Origin: JAEXOD01 sp963663265
Lineage (GTDB): Bacteria > Bacteroidota > Ignavibacteria > Ignavibacteriales > Melioribacteraceae
Direction of reading: 5' to 3'
DNA: 64,000 nt
NCBI GenBank assembly: GCA_963663265.2
Contig: CAXXXM010000002.1
Location: forward strand, 744,001 to 808,000
A program made the position numbers and the translations under genes. Position 1 is the stretch's first letter, and every line of letters starts with the position of its first letter. The notes under the pieces were generated by a model. That model ran no database searches, was not told the DNA's origin, and saw only the letters and a program-made list of their open reading frames with translations. Shown piece after piece: positions 44,167 through 53,589 of the stretch.

Positions 44167-46494
44167 TTAAAACCCTAAATTGATTGAAAAATAGAATGTT
44201 CTTGGTTGAGATGGACCATATACATAACCTGGATCTCGTGTTAATCCAAAGTCCAAATCTTCTTGATAAGCATCTGTTAAATTTTTAGCACCAACAGTTA
44301 ATTCTATTTCAACATCACTATACATTTTAAGTTTTTTGCTTAAGGCTAAGTCTAATTCAAAAAAACTATCACTTTCTTCTAATAACATTAATGGGTCTTC
44401 TTGGTAATCAACAACAACCTCATGGGGTATTTGCATTGAACCTGTATATTTTAGTGATGCAAAAGCAGTAAATGTTTTTGTAAATTCATAAGATGCTCGT
44501 AAGTAACCAAACAAATCGGGAGTACGTAAAAAATTCTTTGTGTTAAAATCTTCAGTTTCTTCTTCGTATTTATTTTCTTTATATGTCCATCCACTTCTAA
44601 TTTCTAATGAAGCTATTGGTTTTATTCCAAAATCCACCTCTATTCCCTTAACGTTTGCTCCACTACTGTTTATTCTTTCCCAATACTCAATAGTACCATC
44701 AGCCGAAATATATCTATCGGAATAAGCATCAATTAACTTTGTGTAAAATCCAGTTACGCCAAACATAATTGGAATATCATTAATAAAATCTTGATATTCT
44801 GCACCAAAAGTATAAGACAAGCTTTTTTCTTCTTTTAAGCCATCAGAATTTCTAATAACTTTTTGTGTCCCTTCAAGACCACAAATATGTAAATCTTCAT
44901 CAAATATTTGAGGAGCTTTAAAACCTGTTGTAAAGCCGGCACGTAATGTTAAAGCCTCCAATAATTCGTATTTAATATTTATTCTTGGACTAATAATCCA
45001 ATTTTTCAATGCTGAATGGTCATCAAATCTTAAACCTGCAACTATTTGTGTATGTCCATTTTCGTCCAACGAAATTTCATCTTGTAAATAAATTCCAAGA
45101 TTCTTAAATGTTTCGTCCAAGTAATAAGCAGCACTTGCAGCACTTTGGTCAAGCAATTTATCGTTATCATATTGAACACCGGCACTCAACGCGTTATTCC
45201 CTAAAATATAATTCAACTGCACTCCACCGGTATGTAATGGATTATCAGAAAAACCATAATATTGCAAAGCTTCCAAACGAGCTTCCGGAGTATCTTCAGA
45301 AAGTCCACCGTAATAAGAATCACGTTTTAACAAACTAAACGCATAATTAACCTTGTATTCAAATACCGGACTAATTTTGTGTTCCCATTTAAGTTTTCCG
45401 CCCCACTTGTAGTGTTTTACCATTTCTGCAATCGCCGCCTCGTGTACCGGTTTATCTAAATCTGAACCACCTCTTCTTTCTTCAAAAATTCTATGAAAAG
45501 ATATTTGGAGTTCTGATTCATCAAAAGGCTTAATAAATCCATTAAATCCAATAGTCTCATTTTTCAATATACCCAATTCAGTAATATCATCACCATTTCG
45601 ATCATATGCGTTTCGATTTCTTGTAGAGCCATACACATAAAAACCTGAATGGTTGTCTTTACTTATTACTTCCGAAATAGCACCTATTTGCTGGTCATAA
45701 ATACCTTCAAATACATTTCCTGTATAAGTAATTTTTGTTCTGTTAAATCCCGGTCTTCGTGTCATCATATTAATTGTACCTGCAACTGCACCTCCACCAT
45801 ATAATGCCGAGCCGCCCCCTTTAACAATTTCAATTTGTTCAATCATTTCTTGAGGATAATGTTCAAGACCATAAACATTTCCCAAACTGCTTATTACAGG
45901 ATCCCCATCTATTAAAATTTGAGAATACTTACCATCAAATCCTAACAATCTTACTTGGGTAAAATTACAATTATTACAATCATTTTCAACCATTACTCCG
46001 GTTTGCAATCCGAGTGCCTGTGCTAAATTGCATGCACTTTGCTGTTGAATAAGCTTTTGGGGAATAATTTCTGTTTTTACTGAGGCTTTTTCATATAAAT
46101 GCATAGTATTTGTGCCAGTTACAACAACCGAGCCCATTTCAATTAACGATGGTTTAAGTTCATAAACAAGTTCATTTTGTGAATTATCATCAATCGTAAT
46201 TTCTGCTTCAATCGGCTTATATCCAACCATTGAAATAATCATTTTTTGCTTACCTTTAGGAGGGTTTTTTATTATAAACATCCCTTCATTATTTGTTGAT
46301 ACACCAATATTTGTGTTCTTCAACATAACATTAACTCCAACCAAAGTTTCTTTGGTTGATGAATCAAATATTTTACCCGTCAACAGTCTTCCAACTGGAG
46401 TGGATTTATTTTCTGCCCCAATTGAATTAAACAAAAAGATCAGTAAAACAAAAAAAGGCAGCAATGTCTTTTTTTTAAGTATAATAGTTTTCAT
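44167..46494 (-). CDS. TonB-dependent outer-membrane receptor (iron chelate, haem or cobalamin)
   Basis: I choose ATG 46494 (MKTIILKKKTLLPFF), which starts a clear signal peptide and has AGGA eight bases upstream; the longer frame to 46557 adds a non-signal leader. A carboxypeptidase-regulatory domain follows (about 38-110). The plug has CNNCNFTQVRLLGFDGKYSQILIDG and IEIVKGGGSALYGGGAVAG, a pattern of Bacteroidota haem/siderophore/cobalamin receptors. The barrel contains FKAPQIFDEDLHI and ends in INLGF. It lies in an iron-related region with Feo and YbtPQ-like genes, hence iron or haem is preferred. The exact ligand is not visible. Confidence 0.92.
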   Translation of the reverse strand: MKTIILKKKTLLPFFVLLIFLFNSIGAENKSTPVGRLLTGKIFDSSTKETLVGVNVMLKNTNIGVSTNNEGMFIIKNPPKGKQKMIISMVGYKPIEAEITIDDNSQNELVYELKPSLIEMGSVVVTGTNTMHLYEKASVKTEIIPQKLIQQQSACNLAQALGLQTGVMVENDCNNCNFTQVRLLGFDGKYSQILIDGDPVISSLGNVYGLEHYPQEMIEQIEIVKGGGSALYGGGAVAGTINMMTRRPGFNRTKITYTGNVFEGIYDQQIGAISEVISKDNHSGFYVYGSTRNRNAYDRNGDDITELGILKNETIGFNGFIKPFDESELQISFHRIFEERRGGSDLDKPVHEAAIAEMVKHYKWGGKLKWEHKISPVFEYKVNYAFSLLKRDSYYGGLSEDTPEARLEALQYYGFSDNPLHTGGVQLNYILGNNALSAGVQYDNDKLLDQSAASAAYYLDETFKNLGIYLQDEISLDENGHTQIVAGLRFDDHSALKNWIISPRINIKYELLEALTLRAGFTTGFKAPQIFDEDLHICGLEGTQKVIRNSDGLKEEKSLSYTFGAEYQDFINDIPIMFGVTGFYTKLIDAYSDRYISADGTIEYWERINSSGANVKGIEVDFGIKPIASLEIRSGWTYKENKYEEETEDFNTKNFLRTPDLFGYLRASYEFTKTFTAFASLKYTGSMQIPHEVVVDYQEDPLMLLEESDSFFELDLALSKKLKMYSDVEIELTVGAKNLTDAYQEDLDFGLTRDPGYVYGPSQPRTFYFSINLGF

Positions 46495-46588
46495 TTTTAT
46501 TCCTGAATATTTTTTTATTTTAGAACCTACAATTTTAATATGTCCATACAAATGCAAAAGGTATATCTGAGTAATAATTTATACTAAC

Positions 46589-46927
46589 TTAGTTCACACA
46601 AATATTTGCATAAAGTTTATTTAGGTAATTATTCGTTTTACCCATTCTTGGATTTAGCAATTCTTTTAGTTCCTCCAACTCATTTCGATTTAAGATAAAT
46701 AGAATACTCCTATGACTTACAGATATAGCTATTTTTCTGTCAAGTGGGGATTTTCTATTTTCTTTCTCCCATTTTTCGGGGTCAACAGAAATTATGTAAT
46801 CCACAAACGACTGGAACTCTGTTTCGTGGAAAGTAAACATCATGTTATTGAATTCAATATACATTTTATTGCAGCATGAACACTTAAATACTTTACCATT
46901 CAAACTGCGATTAATTATTTTATGCAT
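46589..46927 (-). CDS. Small conserved protein (DUF6686-like) with Cys motif
   Basis: This 112-aa cytoplasmic protein has FKCSCCNKMYIEFNNMMFTF near the start. A central acidic helix (DYIISVDPEKWEKEN) follows, then RKIAISVSHRSILFILNRNELEELKELL. The layout resembles Bacteroidota DUF6686-type proteins of unknown role; I am not certain of the family. The Cys cluster could bind a metal. It lies 94 bases upstream of the TonB receptor, in the same direction, so a metal-linked function is possible but unproven. Confidence 0.7.
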   Translation of the reverse strand: MHKIINRSLNGKVFKCSCCNKMYIEFNNMMFTFHETEFQSFVDYIISVDPEKWEKENRKSPLDRKIAISVSHRSILFILNRNELEELKELLNPRMGKTNNYLNKLYANICVN

Positions 46928-47010
46928 AATTTCCTTTTTTTAAAAATTAACTTTATAAAATTACTACGATAAAGATGTGCTTTCAATCATCAGAAAGTTG
47001 GATTTAAACT

Positions 47011-47040
47011 AAAAAAGCTCCCAATTATTTGGGAGCTTTA
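47011..47040 (-). terminator. Rho-independent terminator of the methyltransferase gene
   Basis: AAAGCTCCCAA (47014-47024) pairs with TTGGGAGCTTT (47029-47039); on the minus strand the stem ends in six T. It lies 24 bases after the stop. Confidence 0.85.
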
Positions 47041-47063
47041 AACTTATTACGTAGAAATATTTA

Positions 47064-47621
47064 TTAAATCGTAAGTATTACTGTTTGACTTAATGGTAGT
47101 TTTGGACCATCTTTTACATTAAACCCGGCTTCAACCGCATATCCCAACATCTTATTAAAGTCTGATACTGAAACATGGAAGTATTTAGGTTCAACAATTA
47201 AAAATTCGCCGTATTCAAACAGCAGTGGTTTTAACATATTAAAAAATTTGAGTTGGTCAGGTACTTCATGAACCATATAAAAGGCTAAAATAAAGTCGAC
47301 TTTTTCTTTAATTGGGACTGTGTTTTCATTAACCTTAACAGTTCTAATTCTGTTTTGCAAACTTGTACCAATTATTTTCTTTTCAACTTTATCTAACATG
47401 CCTTGTTGTAAGTCCGCAGCATATACTAAACCGGAACTTCCAACCATTTCGGCTATTTCAATTGAAAAGAATCCGGGACCACATCCAACATCTAAAACCT
47501 TCATACCGGGCTTAACATAACCACTTAATATTTTTTCGGGATTTTGGAACCATTTACGAAGCTTATTATCTAAGGAACCTGCACGCTCCACCGGACAAAC
47601 ATGTGTTCTTTCTTCAACCAT
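47064..47621 (-). CDS. Class I SAM-dependent methyltransferase
   Basis: The 185-aa protein has a Cys-containing start (THVCPVERAGSLDNKLRKWFQNP) common in Bacteroidota members. The SAM-binding motif I VLDVGCGPGFFSIEIAEMVG, motif II VYAADLQQGML and a central FILAFYMVHEVPD are present. It resembles UbiE/arsenite-type small methyltransferases. The acceptor is unknown. It is a single gene between terminators. Confidence 0.9.
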   Translation of the reverse strand: MVEERTHVCPVERAGSLDNKLRKWFQNPEKILSGYVKPGMKVLDVGCGPGFFSIEIAEMVGSSGLVYAADLQQGMLDKVEKKIIGTSLQNRIRTVKVNENTVPIKEKVDFILAFYMVHEVPDQLKFFNMLKPLLFEYGEFLIVEPKYFHVSVSDFNKMLGYAVEAGFNVKDGPKLPLSQTVILTI

Positions 47622-47709
47622 TTTATACTCAATTTGTTTAACACTTATTTAGTCGTATAAAATAGAAAAAGGTTTTATTAATTATTTTCGAAAGGTCTAA
47701 TTTGGGAAT

Positions 47710-47743
47710 TTATTTCCCCATCCTTATTAGGAAGGGGAAATAA
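47710..47743 (-). terminator. Hairpin after the first outer-membrane paralogue
   Basis: TTATTTCCCC (47710-47719) pairs with GGGGAAATAA (47734-47743), with a short inner stem (TCCT/AGGA). It lies 15 bases after the stop. No T run follows outside the arm, so termination is probable but not certain. Confidence 0.5.
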
Positions 47744-47758
47744 TGTTATTTAGAAAAA

Positions 47759-48994
47759 TTAGAAAGCATAACTTAATGAAACATACCCAAAGGTATTAAA
47801 ATCTCCGCCAATCATTCTTAATCCTTGACGAATCATATCTTCATTAACAGTAGCATCTAACGAAAATTTATCAAACTTTAATCCAATACCAAGTGTAAAG
47901 CCGTTTGTAGACATAAATCCAATTCCATCAAGTTTTGAACTATAATTCCCATGTTTTGATTCATAACTTATGTAATTAGTTTCATCTTTATAACCAATTC
48001 TTCCTGTTAACCAGCTTGTAGCACTCCATTCCAAACCTAATACCCAGATAATGGATGTTTCACTCAAATCGGATGTAGTTTTAGTTCCTTCTTCAATTAT
48101 TTCGAAATTATATCCCCCAAATTCAATTGAAGGTCCACCAACAAATAATAGGTTAGAATATGAATAATCAAATCCAATTCCTAATCTAAAATTAGTTATA
48201 CTCGGTGCATCAAAATTATTATATTCACCAACAGCAGGTTTTTTGGTATATTCAATATCCCCACTTATAGTATAAAAACCTAAAGTAGGAATAAAATTGA
48301 CACGATCAGTAATCTTAATAAAAGCACGTGCATCAATTGATAAAATTGTTTGAGAACCTTCAAGGCGTAAACTATCAAGATCATTCATATTTCCAGCAGC
48401 TAAAAACATAGCCGATGCTTCTAAATCAATACTCTCTGATAATTTTGTTAACAATCCTAAATTTAAGCCGAATTGATGTGCTGCTCTTTCTTCTTTCTTA
48501 TAATCAATGCCTTTGTAATCCTGTTCAACTCCACTACCGGAATAGGACAATCCAAAACCTAATACTGTGTTATCCATTTTGTAAGTACCAAACAATTCAG
48601 TATTATTTTGAGGGGAAGGGACATCGTTTGGCATATATTGATTAATATCTTCTGTTACAATACTCATAATATTATACCGAGAATAAGCATGATCTGATTT
48701 TGATAACATTACTCCGATAGTAAAACTTTTGTTTAATCTAATGCTTGTACCAATGAATTGACCTACGCCATCATCTGACCCCAAGTTGGAGGTTGAGCCA
48801 ATATCACCCCAAACAAAATTATCGTAATATGCTCCATAAGCCGGATTTGTTAACATATTAGTTGGGTCAATTATAAAAGAATTGTCGCCCATACTTTTTA
48901 ATCGTGCTACCCCACCTGTTTTTTTAATTTCATTCTGTGCTGATAGTGTAATTGTTAATAGTAATAATATTATTGCCACGTTCTTAAATGACAT
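47759..48994 (-). CDS. Outer-membrane beta-barrel protein, tandem paralogue 1
   Basis: The start is taken at ATG 48994 (MSFKNVAIIL), five bases after a perfect GGAGG; the frame extends six codons upstream without a better site. After a signal peptide ending TLSAQ the mature protein begins EIKKTGGVARLKSMGDNSF. Alternating hydrophobic strands fill the remainder and end in YVSLSYAF, a terminal aromatic typical of outer-membrane barrels. It closely resembles the neighbour at 49138 along its whole length. I do not recognise a family. Both copies keep near-identical promoters. Confidence 0.75.
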   Translation of the reverse strand: MSFKNVAIILLLLTITLSAQNEIKKTGGVARLKSMGDNSFIIDPTNMLTNPAYGAYYDNFVWGDIGSTSNLGSDDGVGQFIGTSIRLNKSFTIGVMLSKSDHAYSRYNIMSIVTEDINQYMPNDVPSPQNNTELFGTYKMDNTVLGFGLSYSGSGVEQDYKGIDYKKEERAAHQFGLNLGLLTKLSESIDLEASAMFLAAGNMNDLDSLRLEGSQTILSIDARAFIKITDRVNFIPTLGFYTISGDIEYTKKPAVGEYNNFDAPSITNFRLGIGFDYSYSNLLFVGGPSIEFGGYNFEIIEEGTKTTSDLSETSIIWVLGLEWSATSWLTGRIGYKDETNYISYESKHGNYSSKLDGIGFMSTNGFTLGIGLKFDKFSLDATVNEDMIRQGLRMIGGDFNTFGYVSLSYAF

Positions 48995-49026
48995 AAAACC
49001 TCCGTTTTTCATAAATGTTCAAATAA

Positions 49027-49075
49027 TACCCACAATAGGTATAATTAAATTAAACAAATAATTTACTGTTGTCAA
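49027..49075 (-). promoter_or_regulatory. Promoter and conserved palindrome of paralogue 1
   Basis: On the minus strand TTGACA (49075-49070), 17 bases and TAATTT (49052-49047) form a sigma70-like promoter. Immediately downstream is TACC-N7-GGTA (49041-49027). The same arrangement stands before paralogue 2. Confidence 0.65.
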
Positions 49076-49137
49076 CTATTTATTTTTTCTATTTCGACCG
49101 ACTAAATAATTAACTAATTAAGTAAGATCCCTTCCTA

Positions 49138-50382
49138 TCAGAAAGCATAACTTAACGAAACATAACCCAATGTATTATAATCTCCACCAATCATTCTTAA
49201 ACCCTGACGAATCATATCTTCATTAATAGTGGCATCTAACGAAAAATTATCAAATTTTAATCCTATACCGAGTGTAAAGCCGTCAGAAGCTTCAAAATAA
49301 GTCTCATTGGATTCACTTATAATATTCCCATTTATATAATTTTTACTAACATCAGTTGTTTTTTGTCTATAACCTAACCTACCTGTCAACCAATTTGTAG
49401 CTAACCATTCTAATCCTATCTTCCAAGTCAATGATATATTGGTTTGATCAAGCTTCGTATTAATTCCACTATTTTTACTCTCATACTTTACCCAATCAAA
49501 GCTAATCGAAGGTCCACCAACTATATACAAATCAGAATTAACATAATCAAACCCAATACCTAAGTTAAGATACGTATTACTTGGTACATCAAAGTTTTCG
49601 TATGTTCCAATCTGAGGTTTTTTTGTATATTCAAAACTACCATCAGTAGCATAAAAACCAACCATAGGAATAAAATTGATTTTATCATTTAGCTTAATAA
49701 ATGCTCGTGAATTTATTTTAAAAATACTTTGGGAGCCTTCAATACATAAAGAGTCGGTTTCATATGTACTTCCTACGGCTAAGAACATCACCGAAGCATC
49801 TAATTTTATACCATCAGATAAATTAGTAATAAAACCTAAGTCCAACCCAAATTGTCTATAATTTCTATTTTGCTTTAATGTGCGAGGTGGTTCAATTGAC
49901 TCCTGTTTTTGGTCAACCCCACTTACTGAATATGACATTCCCAAACCCAATATTGTATTTTTCATTTTATAAGTTCCGAATAATTCAGTATTATTTTGAG
50001 GTGTTGGAGTATTTGGGGATATTTTATTACCAAAGTTGAACGGATCAACAGACATTATTGATACATCACCATAAGTATGATCAGAATTTGATAATAATAA
50101 TCCAATAGAAAAATCATCATTCAATCTAATACTTGAACCCAAGTATTGACCAATTCCATCAGAAGAACCTTCACTACCTGTTAATCCAATATCTCCCCAA
50201 ATAAAGTTATCATAATAAGCCCCATAAGCCGGATTAATTAAAATATTTGTGGGATCTAACATAAATGTATTCTCCCCCATACTTTTTAATCTTGCTACCC
50301 CACCCGTTTTTTTAATTTCATTCTGTGCTGATAGTGTAATTGTTAATAGTAAAAGAACCATAACGACATTTTTTAAACTCAT
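49138..50382 (-). CDS. Outer-membrane beta-barrel protein, tandem paralogue 2
   Basis: A 414-aa protein with the same plan as its neighbour: signal peptide (LLLLTITLSAQ), then EIKKTGGVARLKSMGENTF, PTNILINPAYGAYYDNF, barrel strands and the C-terminus GYVSLSYAF. Identity is highest at the two ends and lower in the middle loops, which suggests diverging surface loops. It has its own promoter, so the copies are separately transcribed. The function is unknown; a porin or transport role is possible. Confidence 0.75.
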   Translation of the reverse strand: MSLKNVVMVLLLLTITLSAQNEIKKTGGVARLKSMGENTFMLDPTNILINPAYGAYYDNFIWGDIGLTGSEGSSDGIGQYLGSSIRLNDDFSIGLLLSNSDHTYGDVSIMSVDPFNFGNKISPNTPTPQNNTELFGTYKMKNTILGLGMSYSVSGVDQKQESIEPPRTLKQNRNYRQFGLDLGFITNLSDGIKLDASVMFLAVGSTYETDSLCIEGSQSIFKINSRAFIKLNDKINFIPMVGFYATDGSFEYTKKPQIGTYENFDVPSNTYLNLGIGFDYVNSDLYIVGGPSISFDWVKYESKNSGINTKLDQTNISLTWKIGLEWLATNWLTGRLGYRQKTTDVSKNYINGNIISESNETYFEASDGFTLGIGLKFDNFSLDATINEDMIRQGLRMIGGDYNTLGYVSLSYAF

Positions 50383-50413
50383 AATACCTCCAATATTTGA
50401 ACAATTTTATTAA

Positions 50414-50462
50414 TACCCATAACAGGTACAATTAAATTAAACAAATTAATTCCTGTTGTCAA
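50414..50462 (-). promoter_or_regulatory. Promoter and conserved palindrome of paralogue 2
   Basis: TTGACA (50462-50457), 17 bases and TAATTT (50439-50434) on the minus strand are followed by TACC-N7-GGTA (50428-50414). The match to the paralogue 1 promoter extends through the spacer (ACAG...TTTGTT). Confidence 0.65.
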
Positions 50463-50550
50463 CTGCATAATAAAGTATTTTATTCACTTTTTTGTAAATA
50501 TTTTTATCGAGTTTTCTTCATAAATGTTATTCTCATTTTAATACTAATGA

Positions 50551-50592
50551 AAACAAAAAAAGCTCGATAAAAAAACATCTTTTATCGAGCTT
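50551..50592 (-). terminator. Rho-independent terminator of the uronate operon
   Basis: On the minus strand AAGCTCGATAAAA (50592-50580) pairs with TTTTATCGAGCTT (50572-50560) and is followed by further T. It lies 29 bases after kduD, so it closes the long operon. Confidence 0.85.
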
Positions 50593-50621
50593 AAGTGTAA
50601 GGAATAAGGATGTATGTAAAA

Positions 50622-51383
50622 TTATCTACCCATCCAACCACCGTCAACAGTAACAACGGTACCATTTAGGTAATCAGAAGCTTCAGAACATAAAAAAACA
50701 ATCGTTCCTGCCAAATCTGATGGTAATCCCCATCTTCCGGCTGGAATTCTTTCTAAAATAGATTTACTTCTAACGGGATCATCAACTAATGGTTTTGTAT
50801 TTGCTGTTGAAATATATCCCGGAGCAATTGCATTAATATTTACTCCTTTTCCAGCCCATTCATTTGCAAAAGCCATAGTTAATTGTTTTACTCCCCCTTT
50901 TGAAGCTGCATAACCGGGTACAAAAACACCACCTTGAAACGACAACAAAGAAGCAATAAATACAACTTTTCCACTTCCTCTTTCAGCCATTTTTTTACCA
51001 ATTTCTCGTGTTAATACAAATTGTGCCGATAAGTTCACTTCAATAACTTTATCCCAATATTCATCAGGATGTTCAGAAATTGGCTTACGTAAAATCATTC
51101 CCGCATTATTTACTAAGATATCAATTTGGTTAAAATCCTTATTAACAGCATTAATAAATTGATATAAAGATTCTCTATTTGAAAAATCGCTTACATACGA
51201 ATAAAATTTTCTTCCTGTCTTTTCAATTAGTTCTTTTGTTTCCGTAAAATCATCAACATAAGAAACGGAAATAATATCCGCACCGGCTTCAGCCAAAGCA
51301 ACAGCATAAGCCTGACCAATACCTTGGTTTGAACCCGTAACAATGGCAACTTTACCATCAAGTTTAAATTTATCTAATATCAT
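50622..51383 (-). CDS. kduD: 2-dehydro-3-deoxy-D-gluconate 5-dehydrogenase
   Basis: A 253-aa classical SDR: cofactor motif TGSNQGIG, NNAG, the catalytic Ser (ASLLSF) and YAASK. The C-terminus, RIPAGRWGLPSDLAGTIVFLCSEASDY then VDGGW, is typical of KduD. It reduces 2,5-diketo-3-deoxygluconate to KDG with NAD(P)H, after KduI, in the breakdown of unsaturated uronates from pectin, alginate-like or glycosaminoglycan substrates. AGAGG lies before the ATG. It is the last gene of the operon. Confidence 0.93.
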   Translation of the reverse strand: MILDKFKLDGKVAIVTGSNQGIGQAYAVALAEAGADIISVSYVDDFTETKELIEKTGRKFYSYVSDFSNRESLYQFINAVNKDFNQIDILVNNAGMILRKPISEHPDEYWDKVIEVNLSAQFVLTREIGKKMAERGSGKVVFIASLLSFQGGVFVPGYAASKGGVKQLTMAFANEWAGKGVNINAIAPGYISTANTKPLVDDPVRSKSILERIPAGRWGLPSDLAGTIVFLCSEASDYLNGTVVTVDGGWMGR

Positions 51384-51398
51384 AATTACCTCTAAAAA

Positions 51399-52682
51399 TT
51401 ACAATTTAAAATCAATTGGTTCTAAGTTTTTAACTAATAACTGAATAATAGCTAAAGCAACTAAATAAACTGAACCACAAATGATAAACAAAATAAAATA
51501 ACTGCCGGTAAATTGTAAAATTAAACCGGCAATAGTAGCAATAAGCATACCACCAATAGCTCCCCCCATTCCTCCAATACCAACAACAGAAGCGACTGCC
51601 TTGCGTGGGAACAGATCAGATACTGTTGTAAATAAATTAGCAGACCAACCTTGATGAGCTGCTGTTGCAAGACTTAACAACACAACAACCATCCAGATTT
51701 CACTTGCTACTGATACAAGCACTATAGGAACAACAAATAAAGCCATTAAAAGCATTGTAAACTTTCTTCCTTTATTAACACTCCAACCTCTGTTAATAAA
51801 GAAAGAAGATAACCAACCACCACCAATGCTGCCAAAATCTGCCATTAAATAAATAATAATTAATGGGATACCAATTTTATCTAATGTAATTCCATGTTTT
51901 TGATTTAAGAATTTTGGCACCCAATATAGATAAAACCACCAAATAGGGTCTGTTAAAAACTTTGCAATTGTAAATGCCCATGTTTGTTTATATTTCAACA
52001 ATTGCATCCAAGGGATTTTTTCTTGAGGATCTGCCGGATCAGATTGAATATAATTTAATTCAGCTTTTGATATTTTTTTATGATCTTCCGGCCTTTTATA
52101 GAATACCCACCACAAAATTATCCAGAAAAATCCCAATGCACCTGTAACAATAAACGCTTCCTGCCAACCATAAGTAATGGTTAACCATGGAACAACTAAC
52201 GGAGCAATAATAGCCCCAATATTACTACCCGAATTAAATATTCCCGTAGCAAAAGCTCTTTCCTTTTTAGGGAACCATTCTGCAACTGTTTTTATTGCTG
52301 CCGGGAAGTTTCCTGCTTCACTAAGTCCTAATCCAAAACGTGCAGCAGCAAATCCCATAACACTACTTGCAGCAGCATGAAACATTGCTGCTATACTCCA
52401 ACCAAATATTGCAATGGCATATCCGATTTTTGTCCCTATTTTATCAATTATTCCACCCATAAATAATAAACCAAGTGCATACGCCGCTGAAAATGCAGTA
52501 ACAATGTAACCGTAGTCTAATTCTGTCCAGCCTATTTCTTTTTCAAGAGTAGGTGCTAATATTCCCAATACTTGTCTATCAATATAATTTATTGTTGTAG
52601 CAAAAAACAGAAGTCCACAGATTCCCCATCTGTAATACCTTTTTTTTGTTTTGTCTTTACTTTCTGCCGAATTCAATGTCAT
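51399..52682 (-). CDS. MFS hexuronate transporter (ExuT-like, ACS family)
   Basis: The 427-aa protein has 12 predicted membrane segments. The N-terminal RWGICGLLFFATTINYIDRQVLGIL and EIGWTELDYGYIVTAFSAAYALG are characteristic of the anion:cation symporter family, which includes ExuT and related hexuronate carriers. LGLSEAGNFPAAIKTVAEWFP is the usual helix 4-5 signature. It probably takes up galacturonate/glucuronate or their unsaturated forms by proton symport. It sits between kduI and kduD. Confidence 0.9.
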   Translation of the reverse strand: MTLNSAESKDKTKKRYYRWGICGLLFFATTINYIDRQVLGILAPTLEKEIGWTELDYGYIVTAFSAAYALGLLFMGGIIDKIGTKIGYAIAIFGWSIAAMFHAAASSVMGFAAARFGLGLSEAGNFPAAIKTVAEWFPKKERAFATGIFNSGSNIGAIIAPLVVPWLTITYGWQEAFIVTGALGFFWIILWWVFYKRPEDHKKISKAELNYIQSDPADPQEKIPWMQLLKYKQTWAFTIAKFLTDPIWWFYLYWVPKFLNQKHGITLDKIGIPLIIIYLMADFGSIGGGWLSSFFINRGWSVNKGRKFTMLLMALFVVPIVLVSVASEIWMVVVLLSLATAAHQGWSANLFTTVSDLFPRKAVASVVGIGGMGGAIGGMLIATIAGLILQFTGSYFILFIICGSVYLVALAIIQLLVKNLEPIDFKL

Positions 52683-52721
52683 TTAATAACCTCTAAAAAG
52701 TTTTCAAGATATATTTATAGT

Positions 52722-53555
52722 TTATTTCATTTCTTCCATTGGTATCCAATCCATATCATCAAACACTTGGTTTTCTCCACCCATAGCCCAAATAAAAGAA
52801 TAATTTCTTGTACCGGCACCGCTATGTAACGACCAACTTGGTGACAAAACGGCTTGTTGGTTGCGGATAATAATATGTCTTGTATTTACTGCCTCTCCTA
52901 TTAAATGGACAACAAAAGCGTCAGGATTAATATTAAAATACATATAAACTTCCGACCTACGTTGATGTGTATGAGCAGGCATGGTATTCCACACACTACC
53001 AACTTCAAGTTCTGTTAAACCCATTACTAATTGGCATGTAGGCATTATTCCGGGATGAATATATTGATTTATCACTCTTTTGTTGGAATCCTCAACACTT
53101 CCTAATGGTCTTTTTGTTACATTTTCATATTTAATATGATAATCTGGATAGGATGTATGAGCAGGATAACTTACGAAATAAAACAGAGCAGGACTTTTTG
53201 CCGACTTACTTTTAAATTCTATTTTTTTATTCCCCTTGCCAATATACAAACCGTCTTTGCTTTCCATGTCATAAACTTTGCCGTCAACAGTTACTGAGCC
53301 GGCGGCACCGATGTTTATAATACCCAGTTCTCTTCTTTCAGTAAAAAAATCGGCTGCCATTTCTTTTTTAGATGATTCCAATTTTAATGTTTTACCTGAC
53401 GGTACAGCCGAACCGGTAATCGAGCGGTCGATATCCGAATACACCATTGGTATTTTGTTTTTTTCAAAAAGAGATTCAATTAAAAACGCTTCTCTCAATT
53501 CCTGAGTTGATAAGTGCGAAAATCCTTTTTGATTTGTTGTATAACGTACGTCCAT
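52722..53555 (-). CDS. kduI: 5-dehydro-4-deoxy-D-glucuronate isomerase
   Basis: The start is ATG 53555 (MDVRYTTNQKGFSHLST), preceded by AGAGG; the frame continues upstream to 53621 but that leader overlaps gnd and is not part of the family. The cupin-like metal site is visible in MPAHTHQRRSEVYMYF (His, His, Glu), with a further His in LHSGAGTRNY. It isomerises 5-keto-4-deoxyuronate to 2,5-diketo-3-deoxygluconate, the KduD substrate. It is 34 bases after gnd. Confidence 0.95.
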   Translation of the reverse strand: MDVRYTTNQKGFSHLSTQELREAFLIESLFEKNKIPMVYSDIDRSITGSAVPSGKTLKLESSKKEMAADFFTERRELGIINIGAAGSVTVDGKVYDMESKDGLYIGKGNKKIEFKSKSAKSPALFYFVSYPAHTSYPDYHIKYENVTKRPLGSVEDSNKRVINQYIHPGIMPTCQLVMGLTELEVGSVWNTMPAHTHQRRSEVYMYFNINPDAFVVHLIGEAVNTRHIIIRNQQAVLSPSWSLHSGAGTRNYSFIWAMGGENQVFDDMDWIPMEEMK

Positions 53556-53589
53556 TTTAACCTCTAAAATCTTTTTCAAACAATATTCA

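Noticed and set aside
46495..46557. Longer N-terminus of the TonB receptor
   Set aside because: The extra 21 residues are charged and precede a normal signal peptide that has its own ribosome site at ATG 46494.
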